64,000 bases of DNA from Histoplasma ohiense (taxonomy: Eukaryota > Ascomycota > Eurotiomycetes > Onygenales > Ajellomycetaceae): contig JAEVHH010000002.1 of assembly GCA_017607445.1 (NCBI GenBank), positions 2,719,501 to 2,783,500 on the forward strand, written 5' to 3'. A program made the translations under genes and the position numbers. Under the pieces are notes generated by a model that was not told where the DNA came from, made no database searches, and saw only the letters and a list, made by a program, of their open reading frames with translations. Of this stretch, positions 23,131-34,120 are shown piece after piece (the first letter of the stretch is position 1; each line of letters begins with the position of its first letter).

Positions 23131-25124
23131 ATGGCGCCCCCTACAGATGAGGATATCGAGTGGTTTAGGTCTACATTTCGTCCTATTCCTAAGCCCCAAC
23201 TTCCAGATGATTGCATTGAATATTCCTTATATTGCGTATCCACCAGCAACGTCGACAGCACTGAAGATGCTGATTTAATTCGTAACCGTCTCACCGAAGT
23301 GCAGAAAGCTGCAGCCGAGCTCGTGAGGGCGTTCTTAAAAGACTATATATGGCAGCGCGACATCTTTATGTTGGAAATGATAAGAGAAGATGGTAAGCAG
23401 GTTCGTCTTGTGGCCGTCTGGTACCAACTTTATAGAGGGCAATTAAATCTTAGGCATCTAACTATATCATCTGGGAACATGTGATAGGATTGAATTTACT
23501 TCGCGGACGAACTGAATATGGAGACTCAATAGAGGATGAATGGGTTATTGTCTATATATTGCGGGAGTTGACGCGACAGTTTGATGATTTATGGGTGAAG
23601 GTCTCAGACAGTGATGGCGAATTTTTGCTGGTGGAGGCCGCACCAACATTGCCATCCTGGCTTGAACCGGACATTGCAAATCATAGAGTAGGTAATGCAT
23701 CGTCCCCCAATTAAGTTTTACATACTGACATCTCACAGGTTTGGATTCATAAGGGACGACTACTGATCATCAAACCAGAGAAAGACAAGAGATCTATCCC
23801 TAAACCACTAACATTCCGAGAGGCTAGGAAAATAATTGTTGGAGATCCTAGGCGACTAATGCACTCACCAACGATAGAAGCTGAAGCGTTTTATCGACTT
23901 CGCAATTACCCGACGCAAATCGCTGACAACCTCCACACATCCCCAATTACCATACCGCGGAAACTTGCGTACATACTACATATAAAACCAGCTTATATAT
24001 CCCCAGCAGTGGACGCGTTCTATATTAGGGATCCGATATCCTTAAGACCTTTAAAATCAAAGGACACAAGTGCGTTAATATTCAAACCAGAGGATTTAGT
24101 CACCGTTAGCGTCCGCTTTACGAGGGTTGGGTACGCACAATTAAAAAGCCAGGATTTTGAACTGCCTCCAGCTTGGAAGGGCAAACTACCACCTGAAACC
24201 CCGATATCGAATTATGCTCGCGCTGAAATGGGGTTAAAGGTTACCAGTGGATTCGAAATGTTGTTGTCAGACCCTCAAAACCAGGATAAAGTAGCAGTAA
24301 GGGAAATAAAACTTATACTCGAAGATATTGAATCTGGAGATGACAAATTACCTACAAATGATGAAATTGAATCGACCTGGGAGAAACGTGAAGATGACGA
24401 GAAGTGGCTCGATATAAGCTTTGAGGACCTTGAGCAGGAGCTGAAAGGGCGACATGGGGCAGACAAAAGTGCTAAATCTGCCGGCGCATTTGGTGACCAA
24501 GCTGCCCAAGAGAATCTTCAAAGAATAGTGGAACGATTTGAGCAATTTTTGAATGACGACCGCGCTGGCCTTGATGGAGCCGATCTTATCGACGAGACGG
24601 ACTCCGATGATTGTGACGTTGATACTGACGATATCAGTAGCGACGGTGAAGATAAGGAAGTATCATTCGATGAGGATGAATTCTCGAAGATGATGCAAGA
24701 AATGATGGGACTTCCTACGAAACCGGAAGGGAATGCCCGGCCCATGATGATGAATCGATTTGAAGAGTTGAACTCGGACGGCGACGAAGACGAAGACGAC
24801 AACGAAGAGATAGAGAAATTGTCAAAACAGATGGAAGCTGAATTAAGAGCAACGGGAGTCCTCGATTTGAATCCAGAAGGGAACAAGAAACATGCTATTA
24901 AGGGGAAGGACCCAACTCGTTCCAGAGAGGAGTCGGACTCGAGCCAGGAAATCGAAAGGATCACTGATGATGAGGGTGATTACGGGGTTGAGAGTATGGA
25001 TGTCAACCTTGCTAGAAACTTGCTTGAGAGCTTTCGCAGCCAGGCCGGCTCAGCAGGGCCCGGAAGCAATTTGTTAGGCATGATGGGTATGACGTTGCCA
25101 AAAGATGACCGTGAATCGAAATAG
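23131..25124 (+). CDS. SGT1/Ecdysoneless family regulatory protein
   Basis: This is a member of the Ecd/hSGT1 family (not the Skp1-associated Sgt1), linked to transcriptional control of glycolytic genes, cell-cycle control and Prp8/spliceosome biology in other organisms. Three exons are 23131-23392, 23488-23687 and 23739-25124, giving 615 aa. Seen in order: EDIEWFRSTFRPIPKPQLPDD near the N-terminus, DEWVIVYILRELTRQFDDLW, then across the second intron NHR-VWIHKGRLLIIKPEK, and FYRLRNYPTQI with RKLAYILHIKP. These are family blocks. The C-terminal third is strongly acidic (Asp/Glu-rich) with an MxxEMMGLP-like segment, as usual. The last intron has two possible donors; only the one at 23688 keeps the frame. 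Confidence 0.92.
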
Positions 25125-25529
25125 AAAATCAGAAGCTACAATACCATACACAATAAACGTGTACCATTTGGACGTGGAAGCGACAGCAGGGGAAGGAATG
25201 TGGTTGGCGCAGGACCTCAATTTCATTACCTCCGACTGTCAGACTTTCAAAGCCACTGTTTGCAGATATATGGCCCAGCCAGCCTAACAATTACATGTTC
25301 CACATCTCTAAATTCAAAATATCTCTGTACACAGATGCAATTGGCGAGGTATATTCAAGTAGATTGACACGCCCTGATCGATGTGATGCCACGGATAACA
25401 AACATCACCACGAATACCCATCAACCCCCTCAGTTTCCAGACATAACCAAATCACCAGAGCTCCCCCCTAACCAATCCAACACCACTACTCTCGTCATAT
25501 CTCAATCTGCAAACATTCTTCAAACTTTT
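25125..25529. other. Convergent 3' region downstream of SGT1
   Basis: 405 bp lie between the SGT1 stop and the stop of the small secreted-peptide gene. It appears non-coding. Confidence 0.55.
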
Positions 25530-25746
25530 CTAGATCTTCACCACAACTCCAGCAGGATCAAAAGGCACAACTTCTCCCGCAGCATTCACCATTGCTGGTT
25601 CAGTATCGCTACGAGCTATAATCAAGAATTAGCAATCTTCCTCTTGGTCCTAAGTCGCATTGGTTTGGTTCTAACATACAATCGACCGTCGATGGAGCCG
25701 CGATGGCGACAGCCAGACAAGAGAAGAGAATGATGACGAGTTTCAT
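25530..25746 (-). CDS. Small secreted peptide, 50 aa, two exons
   Basis: I do not recognise a family. The reading frame is exon 25680-25746, a 64-bp intron (25616-25679) with a GTATGT donor, a GCTAAT branch-like site and a TATAG acceptor, then exon 25530-25615; 67+86 nt make exactly 51 codons with the stop. The N-terminus MKLVIILFSCLAVAIAAPS is a textbook signal peptide, with cleavage likely after an AIA/AAP site near residue 17. The mature part is only about 33 residues, acidic, without cysteine, and ends GEVVPFDPAGVVVKI. No long ORF covers it and both neighbours converge on it, so it is a gene of its own in a 1.75-kb gap. Coding status is inferred from signal peptide plus phase-matched intron; there is no homology evidence here. 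It could be a secreted signalling or effector-like peptide, but function is unknown. Confidence 0.7.
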
Positions 25747-26874
25747 TTTGGGCAAGATCGCTTTAACTGTTCAGGTAAGAATTTGAATAAGGAGAAGATG
25801 TTTGTCTTAGGGAGGGACAAAGGTCGGCCGGCGACAAAAAAAAAAAAAAAAAAAAAGCTTGCTTCTTCAATGGAAACTGGTCTATGAGTAAATTTGAGGA
25901 TTTGACAAGAGACCAGATCGGTAAAAAAAGAAAAGAATCGGGTACTTTCACATTTTAAATGGATTCAAGAAAGGAAGAGGGCAAAATATAACCTATGTGA
26001 AAAGGCAGACGAAAAAGTGATAAGCCAAAATAGGCATAAGGTAAACCTCTTCACCTAAGGGGCTTTCGTGATGTATAAAATTCCTACCAGATAAGATACA
26101 GGGGAAAGCAGTTTCACTTCACGTAATGAGACAAGCCATGTGGCAGATATGCCAGAGCTGGCTAATTTGCTTGAATTTGGAATTCTGCATCCACGTTGCA
26201 GAGAAACACGAAAAAAATAGAGAGCGGAAGCTACGTAGTCCCATGAAGGGGAATCCTGGAGAATTTGGATCTCAAACCCAAAACTGTCATGAAATTCGCT
26301 CTTTCGAGAAGCATATGTCGGATGATGACGACAAAAAATTACTTAGTTTGTAATAGATTCCGAACCCAGGGATGTTGCTGAAACTAGGCTGAGACGAGAG
26401 GAGTTTTCAAACACAGCAATTGCGTGACCATTGAAGGAGTGGTGACAGGCTGACTGTATCTGATACTGGCTATTCTTCAGATAATTATCTCTCGACGTTA
26501 ATAACACTTTTGGCTGACGAATTGTTGACAATCAATTAAGATTTACTCCATATTTTACCCCAAGCACGGGAAGTTCCACTTGAATCAACACTGCTCAAAC
26601 AACAGAGCCTTGGCATTGTATCCAATTCCGTTATTTACTTGAACAAGAGAAACGATAGACAGAGAGGGCTCTGATGTCAAATTTGCCGTGTAAACATGAA
26701 GAATTTCTCACCCGCTATTAAGCGGCTAGCTCTCGCCGAGGTGCAAAGAAACGCAAATGATCATGCCATATACATATCAAGAATAGCGAGGCTTTGCCAT
26801 CGTCGAAGGCTCATCAGTCAGCCCCTTGTCTGCTCAAAGAAGGAGAAAAAGAAGAAAAAAGAAGAAAAACTCCC
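25747..26874. other. Upstream region of secreted-peptide gene / 3' flank of oxidoreductase
   Basis: These 1128 bp hold the promoter of the small peptide gene and the 3' end of the oxidoreductase. A poly(A) tract at 25836-25856 sits about 90-110 bp upstream of the peptide start codon, reading as poly(T) on the peptide's strand. A second purine-rich run lies at 26838-26870. No further gene is seen. Confidence 0.5.
25836..25856. repeat. Poly(A) tract, 21 nt
   Basis: This homopolymer lies just upstream of the minus-strand small-peptide gene, where it reads as poly(T). Such dA:dT tracts commonly exclude nucleosomes at fungal promoters; a role here is inference. Confidence 0.85.
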
Positions 26875-28418
26875 CTAGCCTTTTGATTCCGTGAAGTTGC
26901 TGGGTCTCTTACCGAGACCAGACTTTTCATATATTGCATCCAATGTTCGCATCTGTGCGACGCTATCTTCATGAGAGATCCAATGGACAGGTTTCTTGCC
27001 TGTAACCTTGTCTACAAAAGCTTCCAGTTGGTATCTGCAAGAGCGAAATGATTGTTAGCTTAGACCACATGCCTTTCATAAGACGGTTGAAAATGAAGAC
27101 CTACCGGTAGGTACTCCACCACGGTTCTGAACACGCTCCCCATTCGGGTCCAAAATTGTAGTGCTTCTGAGTGTGTTTCTGACCAGTCCGCTTATCTGTG
27201 ATCTCGATGTAGTGGAACACATGCGGCATCATGAAGCTGCGGAGAGTGTATAAATATCAGTAAGGTGTTCTTTAACCCTATCATTTTTCCTTGTGAAAAG
27301 AGAGAGCGGAGAAACGAAGGCACCGAGGCAGGAAGTAACATACTTGTAAAAATAAATATTAGCATGCTCCAGTTCGATCAAGATCGAAGGCGCTTCCCAG
27401 ACTCTTGGAACAATGTGACCAATGTATGGCTGATTCATGTCGGTTTTAATATCACTCTTCACAAGGCCAGAATTTGCCGCGACTTCCGACTTGAAATACA
27501 TCCTTGCATCCATAGCTTCATCAACTCGTTTATCAGATGGTAGTGGCCGCGCTTTCGCGTAATCAATCCGCTGTGGTGTTCCAGCATCGAGGAAATACCG
27601 TGTGGACGACACGACGTACGTCATATCCATCAAGCTCCCACCAGCAAGGTCATATTGCCAGCGAATATCTCCTCTGGGGATTGAATTAGCTGGTGTGGTC
27701 ATCCGTGAAGCGGTAGAGATCACTCGTCCATATCTCCCAGACTCAATCAATGAGCGCACCACATGTGCAGCCGGATGGAACTGCCAGTGAAAAGCCTCCA
27801 AAGCCACACGATTAGTTTTCTTTGCCGCATCAAAGATAACGGTTGCTTCTTCTGCATTTGACGCAGCGGGCTTCTCGATTAATACATGCTTCCCAGCGTC
27901 CATTGCCTTTTTAGCCCATTCTTCGTTAATGACAGTGTAAGTATTCATTGGCACGTCGGCGCAACAGAAGAGGTGATGAATTGAATGGAAAGACATAAAT
28001 ATTGCAGCGGAGCGCGCTCACCAGCATGCATGCCGTTTGGCAAACTGATGTAAATAGCATCAATCTCCGGATCCTGTAGGAGTTCCTCATAAGAGCCATA
28101 GGCCCGTTCGATAGAATACCTCTTGGCTGCTACTTGCGCAGCTTTGAGGTTTCGGGACGCGATAGCCGTTATGACGGCTCCTGGATGTGTCTCAACTGGA
28201 TGAATTATACTCGCAGGATTAATCATAGCGGTTGAAAGAACACCGAAACGGACAGCGTCGGGGCTTTTATCATCCGCTCTTACGCTCTGACGTGAATAGA
28301 GCCATTGCTGGAGATATGTCGAAATCTACAGGACGTTAGAGACAGACCTCGGAAATGGAAGCTCTATGTTCCAAACAAATATTGCTGAATTCGAAGTTAC
28401 CTGTAGTAGCATCGCCAT
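26875..28418 (-). CDS. NAD(P)-binding oxidoreductase, dihydrodiol dehydrogenase-like (Gfo/Idh/MocA)
   Basis: This is a Gfo/Idh/MocA-family dehydrogenase resembling dimeric dihydrodiol/xylose dehydrogenases; the substrate is unknown. Five exons are 28401-28418, 28022-28325, 27344-27920, 27105-27236 and 26875-27034 (minus), giving 396 aa. The 18-nt first exon encodes MAMLLQ. The Rossmann segment VRFGVLSTAMINPASII is followed by ITAIASRNLKAAQVAAKRY, IYISLPNGMHA joined to EWAKKAMDAG across an intron, HVLIEKPAASNAEEA (with the family's EKP motif), and EAFHWQFHPA. The C-terminal domain holds GDIRWQYDLAGGSLMDMTYV. All phases agree. Upstream DNA holds a palindromic CRE (28729-28740). Confidence 0.87.
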
Positions 28419-28554
28419 CTCGCACAGTTAGTTATTTGCGTCCCAGGGTTTAGGCACTCATAAAAATGCAGGTAGTATTTCGAAGCATGAAACAATACTG
28501 TTCTAAATCATGATGGGTGATCTCAATTGTATATTAGAATAACATATTAACCTG

Positions 28555-28590
28555 CCTTTCTGCCTTTCTGCCTTTCTGCCTTTCTGCCTC
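28555..28590. repeat. (CTTTCTGC)-type 8-bp tandem repeat
   Basis: Four to five head-to-tail copies of an 8-bp unit (TGCCTTTC) lie about 140 bp upstream of the oxidoreductase start. Confidence 0.85.
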
Positions 28591-28728
28591 AAGTCCATGA
28601 TGTCATGATGATACGGCGACATCAAAAGATTATTGGCAATTCTTAGTATTCGGCTCATATCCACAGCGCCTAGACCCTCCTCATCTCTATTCCCAGTGCA
28701 GGACGAACTAACACCTCGTATGTATTCC

Positions 28729-28740
28729 TGTGACGTCACA
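28729..28740. promoter_or_regulatory. Palindromic CRE (ATF/CREB-type site)
   Basis: TGTGACGTCACA is a perfect 12-bp palindrome containing the full TGACGTCA element bound by ATF/CREB bZIP factors (AtfA type in filamentous fungi). It lies about 310 bp upstream of the oxidoreductase start codon. Site use is inferred. Confidence 0.55.
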
Positions 28741-29519
28741 AAGGGCGGAGAATATTGGTATATAATCCGCAAGTCGAACCTCGTCGCCACGGGGCTACGT
28801 AGCATAAGCTACATTCGCATAACTTATTTATTTGCTTCCAGTATTACTGCGTAGGAGCAGATATCAATGAATAATTAAGCCAGCAGTCAACTCTCGTGCT
28901 GGATGGATTGGATGAGTTCTAGTATGGCCAATGCACATACACCACAGCTCACGGATTAAAATCAGGCAAAATAAAAACTTACCGGGATATTGAATCTACT
29001 ACTATGAGCTTGAATCATCTCTTCTAGCCGCAACACGGCAATAGCAACAGTCGCTGCCGCGGGAATTTCGTATCACTTTTACGCGTGATCCAGGGCAAGA
29101 CAGGGAAGTTTGGTACAGCCCGAAGGGCAGCAGCAGTATAACACAGAAGGGCAGCCACAGAAGACGGGAGAAGGCGACAAGTTAGGGAGAGCAGAGGAAA
29201 TGCCGTGAAGCGGTCCGTCTCTCAATATTACACAATATAGTGTATGCATTAAAAGCTTGGACTAATCAATTGTTTCGGTACGCAAGCGGCAACTAAATGA
29301 AATGGGTTTTTTGAAGGAAGAACGAATCTATGGACTGTTAGTTGGGGCAATCAGGCTAAGTAGGGGGTTATTACGAATTTTAATAGCAATGTAAATATGG
29401 AAGGAAGGAGGGGTATCTCCGGCTGTTCAGATTCATACGTCCGCAGGGAATCTTCTCTGGAAATTTATTTCTTTCATCATTTCAAAATACGCTCATGTAT
29501 TGTGCGAGCCAGTCATTTG

Positions 29520-29543
29520 CGCCCGTGCCCGTGCCCGTGCCCG
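29520..29543. repeat. (CCCGTG)n hexanucleotide repeat
   Basis: About four tandem copies of GCCCGT/CCCGTG lie in the middle of the oxidoreductase/AMMECR1 spacer. Confidence 0.85.
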
Positions 29544-29811
29544 TCAGGACATCTCTCGCTGGCGAGTAGAAATTAATTCTTCTTGATGGCGAACTTTGCC
29601 TTTTGATTCCCATCGCTGCATTTTGACACAATTGCAGGTAGAATGTTGGAAGGCATGGCCGCTAGAGACCATGGCGGCATGGAGAAACCGCGGGAGGGGA
29701 TTTGCGTCAAATGGAGAGCATTTCATAATTCACGGATTGGAGGGGTATCCTCTCGAAATACAATTCCCTCTCGCAGAGGCTTTCTCAAAGTTTTCACGTA
29801 TGTAGGTAGAG

Positions 29812-30171
29812 TCATTCCATGATCTCACTACTCTTGTGGAGCAAAATCGACGCTTCCACGTCATTCTTAATATTCCCATTTGCAGCCCATTTTCTGCATC
29901 TATTCACGCGATAGAAGCATGGAAGAGGGGAATGTTTCGAATTGCTCATTGAGATCGTCAAGAGAACTGACCCAGGAATAATCGCGCAAGTCGAGGTGAA
30001 TATGATGTGATACGCAGCTTTCACAAATGGTGACACATTTGACACTGAATAGGTTGACTTCCCGCCCTTAAATCCCACATTTAGGGCAGCCGGATGCAAC
30101 TGCGCAAGAGAAAAAGATTCAATGGCGGCGATCTTGAATAAAGTTGTTGCTTGAGATTGAACCATACTCAT
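29812..30171 (-). CDS. Hypothetical ORF, 119 aa, doubtful
   Basis: An ATG-initiated open frame lies on the minus strand in the 2.2-kb gap. It begins MSMVQSQATTLFKIAAIES, has no long low-complexity run, and contains two weakly hydrophobic stretches (AAYHIIFTSTCAIIPGSVLL). I do not recognise any family, and no intron or neighbour helps. It could equally be a chance ORF or part of the AMMECR1-like gene's upstream region. It is listed because it starts with ATG and is the longest frame in the gap. Confidence 0.2.
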   Translation of the reverse strand: MSMVQSQATTLFKIAAIESFSLAQLHPAALNVGFKGGKSTYSVSNVSPFVKAAYHIIFTSTCAIIPGSVLLTISMSNSKHSPLPCFYRVNRCRKWAANGNIKNDVEASILLHKSSEIME

Positions 30172-30197
30172 AACTGAGCCTAAAAAGCTGCGAGGAC

Positions 30198-30211
30198 GAC
30201 GTCATCACGTG
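30198..30211. promoter_or_regulatory. CRE half-site next to a CACGTG E-box
   Basis: GACGTCA is followed directly by TCACGTG, about 420-435 bp upstream of the AMMECR1-like start. These are potential bZIP and bHLH sites; use is inferred. Confidence 0.35.
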
Positions 30212-30633
30212 CCACCTCCAGCCCTAACTGAGGTCACTGGATGCGGCTGTCCTGACCTCGCTCCCGCCGTCTTCAACGTGTCAAGTCAGACGGCGAGGCT
30301 TGGAGCGTTGGCTGTATGTCCATCTGCATGCAAGAGAGCTATTGTATGCGTACCGCCAACTTCCAATGCCCTAGCTACCAATAAAGCGGATTGGTGAAGC
30401 GGGGAACAAGCCAACGCCCCCCAGCCTCCCACTTTCATTTACATCTCCCGCCGCTGCCCCTCTGTTTCGCTGGCACCAGCTTTGTGATAAACCCCGCGTT
30501 TTGAATGCTTCTACAATTTGGGAACCAAGGTCCATCCCGTTTATCACCTCCTCGCAGCCCTTCTCCTTGCCACCTCTGAGAACCTTGAGAGGGGCCGCGA
30601 CGAACAGTCTCGAGATCGGTGACATAGCCCCTC

Positions 30634-31831
30634 ATGGCTTCTGCTGCTCAATGTTTCTATTGCTTTGAATGTCTATCTGCTTCCTTTAAAGGCACAGAGC
30701 CTCCTAGTCTCTCAGCGGTAGAAGACCTGTGGGAAGAGTTCGAATCCTTCAAAGCTCTTGCTTTGCGAGCTGACTTTCAGGATTCTGCAGATCACTTGGA
30801 CAATGACGAAGTGGTTGCGGATGGAGATCAGTCAGAAGTTCGGGATGATGATAGCGAAGAATCCGATGATGGGTCTAAGATTGCAAAGCCCTCTCAGAAG
30901 GTTCAATTGCCCAGCATCAGCCGTCTTCAGGGAGGCTCGTCATCCAAATCATCCAACACATCTACCCCTTCTGCACTATCCAATAGCTCCTCGCGTTCCG
31001 CTTTGACAAGTGCATCTTCTACTACCTCTATTAGCCCGGCGGCTTCTTCCATTTTCTCACGATCAAAAGGAGTGGGTGCAAACTTTTCAACTGATACTGC
31101 TGACATGACATACCCTTTATTCGTCACCTGGAACACTCTCTCCAGCACCGGTCATAAGTCACTTCGCGGCTGCATAGGTACATTTGAGCCACATGAGCTA
31201 GCCGCTGGTTTAAAAACATATGCGCTCACATCGTTAGTAAATTCTTCTCCTTGCTCTTTGCTTTCTGCGTTTGTTGATTTCCCCTTCCTGCATATCCGTC
31301 AAGCTTGAATCTCATTATTAACAAGACCCGGCCAGTGCTTTCGGGGACACACGATTCCCGCCTATCCCATCGTCACTGCTCCCCTCCCTCTCTTGCTCCT
31401 TAACACTCCTCTCCTCTTTCGAAACCTGCTCCCACCCCCTTGACTGGGTGCTAGGCACCCACGGTCTTCGCATATCTTTTATCTACCGCGGAAGACGGCT
31501 CGGTGCTACCTACCTTCCCGATGTGGCAGTCGAACAAGGGTGGACAAAGGAAGAGACCGTTGAAAGTTTGATGAGAAAAGCAGGTTGGGAGGGCTATAGC
31601 AGCAACAGTGGTGGAGGCAGGGTGGCGCGCAGATTTCTTCGAGGAAGTATGAATTCATCTGCTAGTGCAAACAATGCGAGGGGGAAACCGTGGGAGGACG
31701 ACGTTTCTGATTTCAAAACGGTTAGGTATCGAGGGCTGAAAGCGAGTGCCGCTTTTGCGGAATGGCAGGAGTGGAGGAAATGGGTGGAGTTGTCTGACAA
31801 TCGTCGGGAGCTTTTAGAGTCTGGGACGTGA
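30634..31831 (+). CDS. AMMECR1 domain protein
   Basis: This is a conserved eukaryotic/archaeal protein of unclear biochemical function, named after human AMMECR1. Two exons are 30634-31232 and 31336-31831, giving 364 aa. The start MASAAQCFYCFECLSASF resembles the fungal family N-terminus. An acidic and then serine/threonine-rich insert (about residues 45-145) follows. The domain proper begins at YPLFVTWNT and holds the hallmark LRGCIGTF, then GLKTYALTS joined across the intron to AFGDTRFPPIP. HPLDWVLGTHGLRISF, TYLPDVAVEQGW and the RYRGLKASAAFAEWQEW end follow. The long Ser-rich insert between start and domain is typical of Pezizomycotina, so no truncation is suspected. Confidence 0.92.
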
Positions 31832-32638
31832 ATGATATGAGATCCTTATTCTCTCCCTTCTGTCCCATCATCTTGGCTACTTCCGCTACTTCCATCTCCC
31901 TTTTCACGACTCTGCACAATTTTGCCTAATTCATGTTATATCCCATCGTGTTCGTTTTGTGATATTTAGAAAACCAAACATTTTTTATAACAACAAATAA
32001 GGAAATATTGCGGCTTTTAATATATATATACTTACTTCAGTTAGAGGTTGCTAATGAAATTTGTTGTCATGAATTTCTTTTGCCACTGTTGTACTGTAAC
32101 AGGCTGGGTTATAGAAGCTAGTTTATATATTAATGACAATGATTTCCAATTCCGGGTATGTTCCTCCTATAATTCCAATGTATAAATGATATAATTTGGC
32201 TTTAAAGAATCAGGAGTTTGACAAGATAGAGCAGCTAGGAGAATTGGAGAACGAGGGAGGATGCCACAAAAAAGCCACGATGGTTGGTATATTCTCCACT
32301 CAAGGGGAGAGAAAAAGGATATCGATTCAAAATCACCAAACCAGTGATGATATTTGAGAATAGTCAGAATGAAAAAGAAGAAAGGAAGAAAAGAAAGTAA
32401 AATCCGTTAGGCTGGAAAGGGAAAACAGGAAATTCGTGTGCACACCCAGTGATATCTAGTCCGGAAGTACGTGTAATCGAGAAAATATTCCGTCGTTTCT
32501 TCCAAGTCATTAGTTCCAGTTAAAGACGAAGCCAATCACGGTCGGGATGGAAATGGATTCGCAGCTAGTAAGAAGGAGCCGAGAAACAAGAGCAATCTTT
32601 TCACAAGTTCCCCTTTAAATAGTCCTTTTCGAACAGTA
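31832..32638. other. Convergent 3' region, AMMECR1-like / CaM kinase
   Basis: 807 bp of AT-rich DNA lie between stop codons, with purine-rich runs near 32365-32400. No supportable gene is seen. Confidence 0.6.
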
Positions 32639-34120
32639 TTACCGTCGATTCGAACTCGACTTCCACAATCCGGTAACAGTCTCCTTTACTTTGCGTTCCT
32701 GTTCCCGGATTTGCTCCTCAGTTTGACCCCTGGCGTTGCCTCTAGAGTCGATTTCCATATAATCTTCATCACCAGGATGCCCGCTCGTCGCTCCATCCGG
32801 CTGCTGTCGTCCGCTATCATCGACAACATTACTCCCGTTGACATGCTCCGGCTTGGGGTCTACACTCATAGCGCCCTCCATCATTAGTCCACCGCCTTCT
32901 CGTAACTTGTTAATTGCCCGTACGGTATCGATGGCTTTGTGAAGGGTGCGCCTTGCGTTGAAGTTCTTCTTGACGACAGGCAACAGGTCCTCGCCGGAAC
33001 CCATGCGCATAGGCGACAATGGGTCCATGGGGTCAGTGGGTGGATTAATCCAGGGGTGCTGAAGCGCTTCGTGGGCGGTCATTCTTGCCCCAGGATCTAT
33101 TGTGAGGCAGCGCTTGATGAACTCGCGGGCGGTAACGGAGACACCGCGCCAGTACTCGAGAGGAGTAAATGAGTAATCTGCAACGAGGATGGCTTGCATT
33201 TCTTCGAGATTTGACTCGCGGTCGAATGGTGTGTAGCCGCAAAGGAGGAAATATGTTATTACTCCGATGGCCCAGATATCGCTATCCAGGAACGGGAAAG
33301 CATGCATGATTATCAAGTTAGTCGTGTCTAACACTGTAAGTGGCTAGACGGAGGAAGAGCATACACAGGTTTTCCATGGCCGGTCTTTTTGAAGATTTCT
33401 GGGGCCATATACCCAGGGGTGCCACACGTGGTGGTCAGAACATGAAATTGCTCTTCATCCATGATCCTCGATAGGCCAAAGTCTGCAATCAATAGATCCG
33501 CATTGTCTTCTGGCGTGCGAAACAGGAGATTCTCCGGTTTTAGATCTCGATGTACGATTCCGTGATCATGAAGATACGCGACAGCGGAGAGGGTTGCGCG
33601 GATCAGGTCAGCCGCATCGGACTCGTAGTAACTGCCCTTACGGCAAATCCTGTCAAAGAGCTCTCCCCCAAGCGCAAGATCGGTGACGAGATATACTAGA
33701 CAAATGGAAGGGATGCAATAAGTTTGCGTCCCAGAACAATTTTCAACCACTTTATAGAAACAGACAGCTAGCAACTTACGGTTGTTCATGGTTTCAAAGT
33801 AATCCACCAGCGTCAGAATATTCTGATGTCCCATCGACACTCTTTTGAGCACGGCAATTTCATTACGAACCTAATCCCATTTTATCAGCCCTCCCGCAGT
33901 GCGTTTAATATCTCCAAAGACGCGCTGTGATAAGATTCACCATGTGCTCTCTCCCAGCCATCAATCGCTTGTTAATAACCTTCGCAGCATAATACCGCCC
34001 AGTGTCAATATGTACGCATTCTTTCACCACAGAATACGATCCAGCTCCAAGAGTTTTACCAGTTTTATATCTACAGGGCTGGATTTGCGGCCGTTGGGTG
34101 CTTGGGGGTTGGGTAGTCAT
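32639..34120 (-). CDS. Calcium/calmodulin-dependent protein kinase
   Basis: This Ser/Thr kinase of the CaMK I/II-like fungal group (CmkA/Cmk1 type) acts in calcium signalling. Four exons are 33941-34120, 33780-33870, 33365-33695 and 32639-33281 (minus), giving 414 aa. Kinase landmarks are the glycine loop TLGAGSYSVV, ATP lysine in YYAAKVINK, catalytic loop HRDLKPENLL, ADFGLSR, a TTTCGTPGYMAPE activation segment and DIWAIGVITYFLLCGYTPF. After the core (about 17-285) comes a basic amphipathic stretch, KKNFNARRTLHKAIDTVRAI, in the position of the autoinhibitory/calmodulin-binding segment. The acidic tail ends TVTGLWKSSSNRR. The frame is open upstream to 34147 only through a GTG; the ATG at 34120 is used. 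It is tandem with POL2 (both minus). Confidence 0.93.

Larger units (their letters stand above)
28419..30633. other. Divergent intergenic region, oxidoreductase / AMMECR1-like
   Basis: 2.2 kb lie between the two divergent start codons. It includes tandem repeats (28555-28590 and about 29520-29543), a palindromic CRE, and a second site pair GACGTCA + CACGTG (30198-30211) nearer the AMMECR1-like gene. One 119-codon open frame (29812-30171, minus) is noted separately. Otherwise nothing coding is evident. Confidence 0.55.

Noticed and set aside
28555..28590. 8-bp tandem repeat considered as a CRISPR-like array
   Set aside because: No spacers between units, and the genome is eukaryotic.
28765..28790. 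Sequence resembling a tRNA B box (minus strand GGTTCGACTTG)
   Set aside because: No matching A box, acceptor stem or cloverleaf around it.
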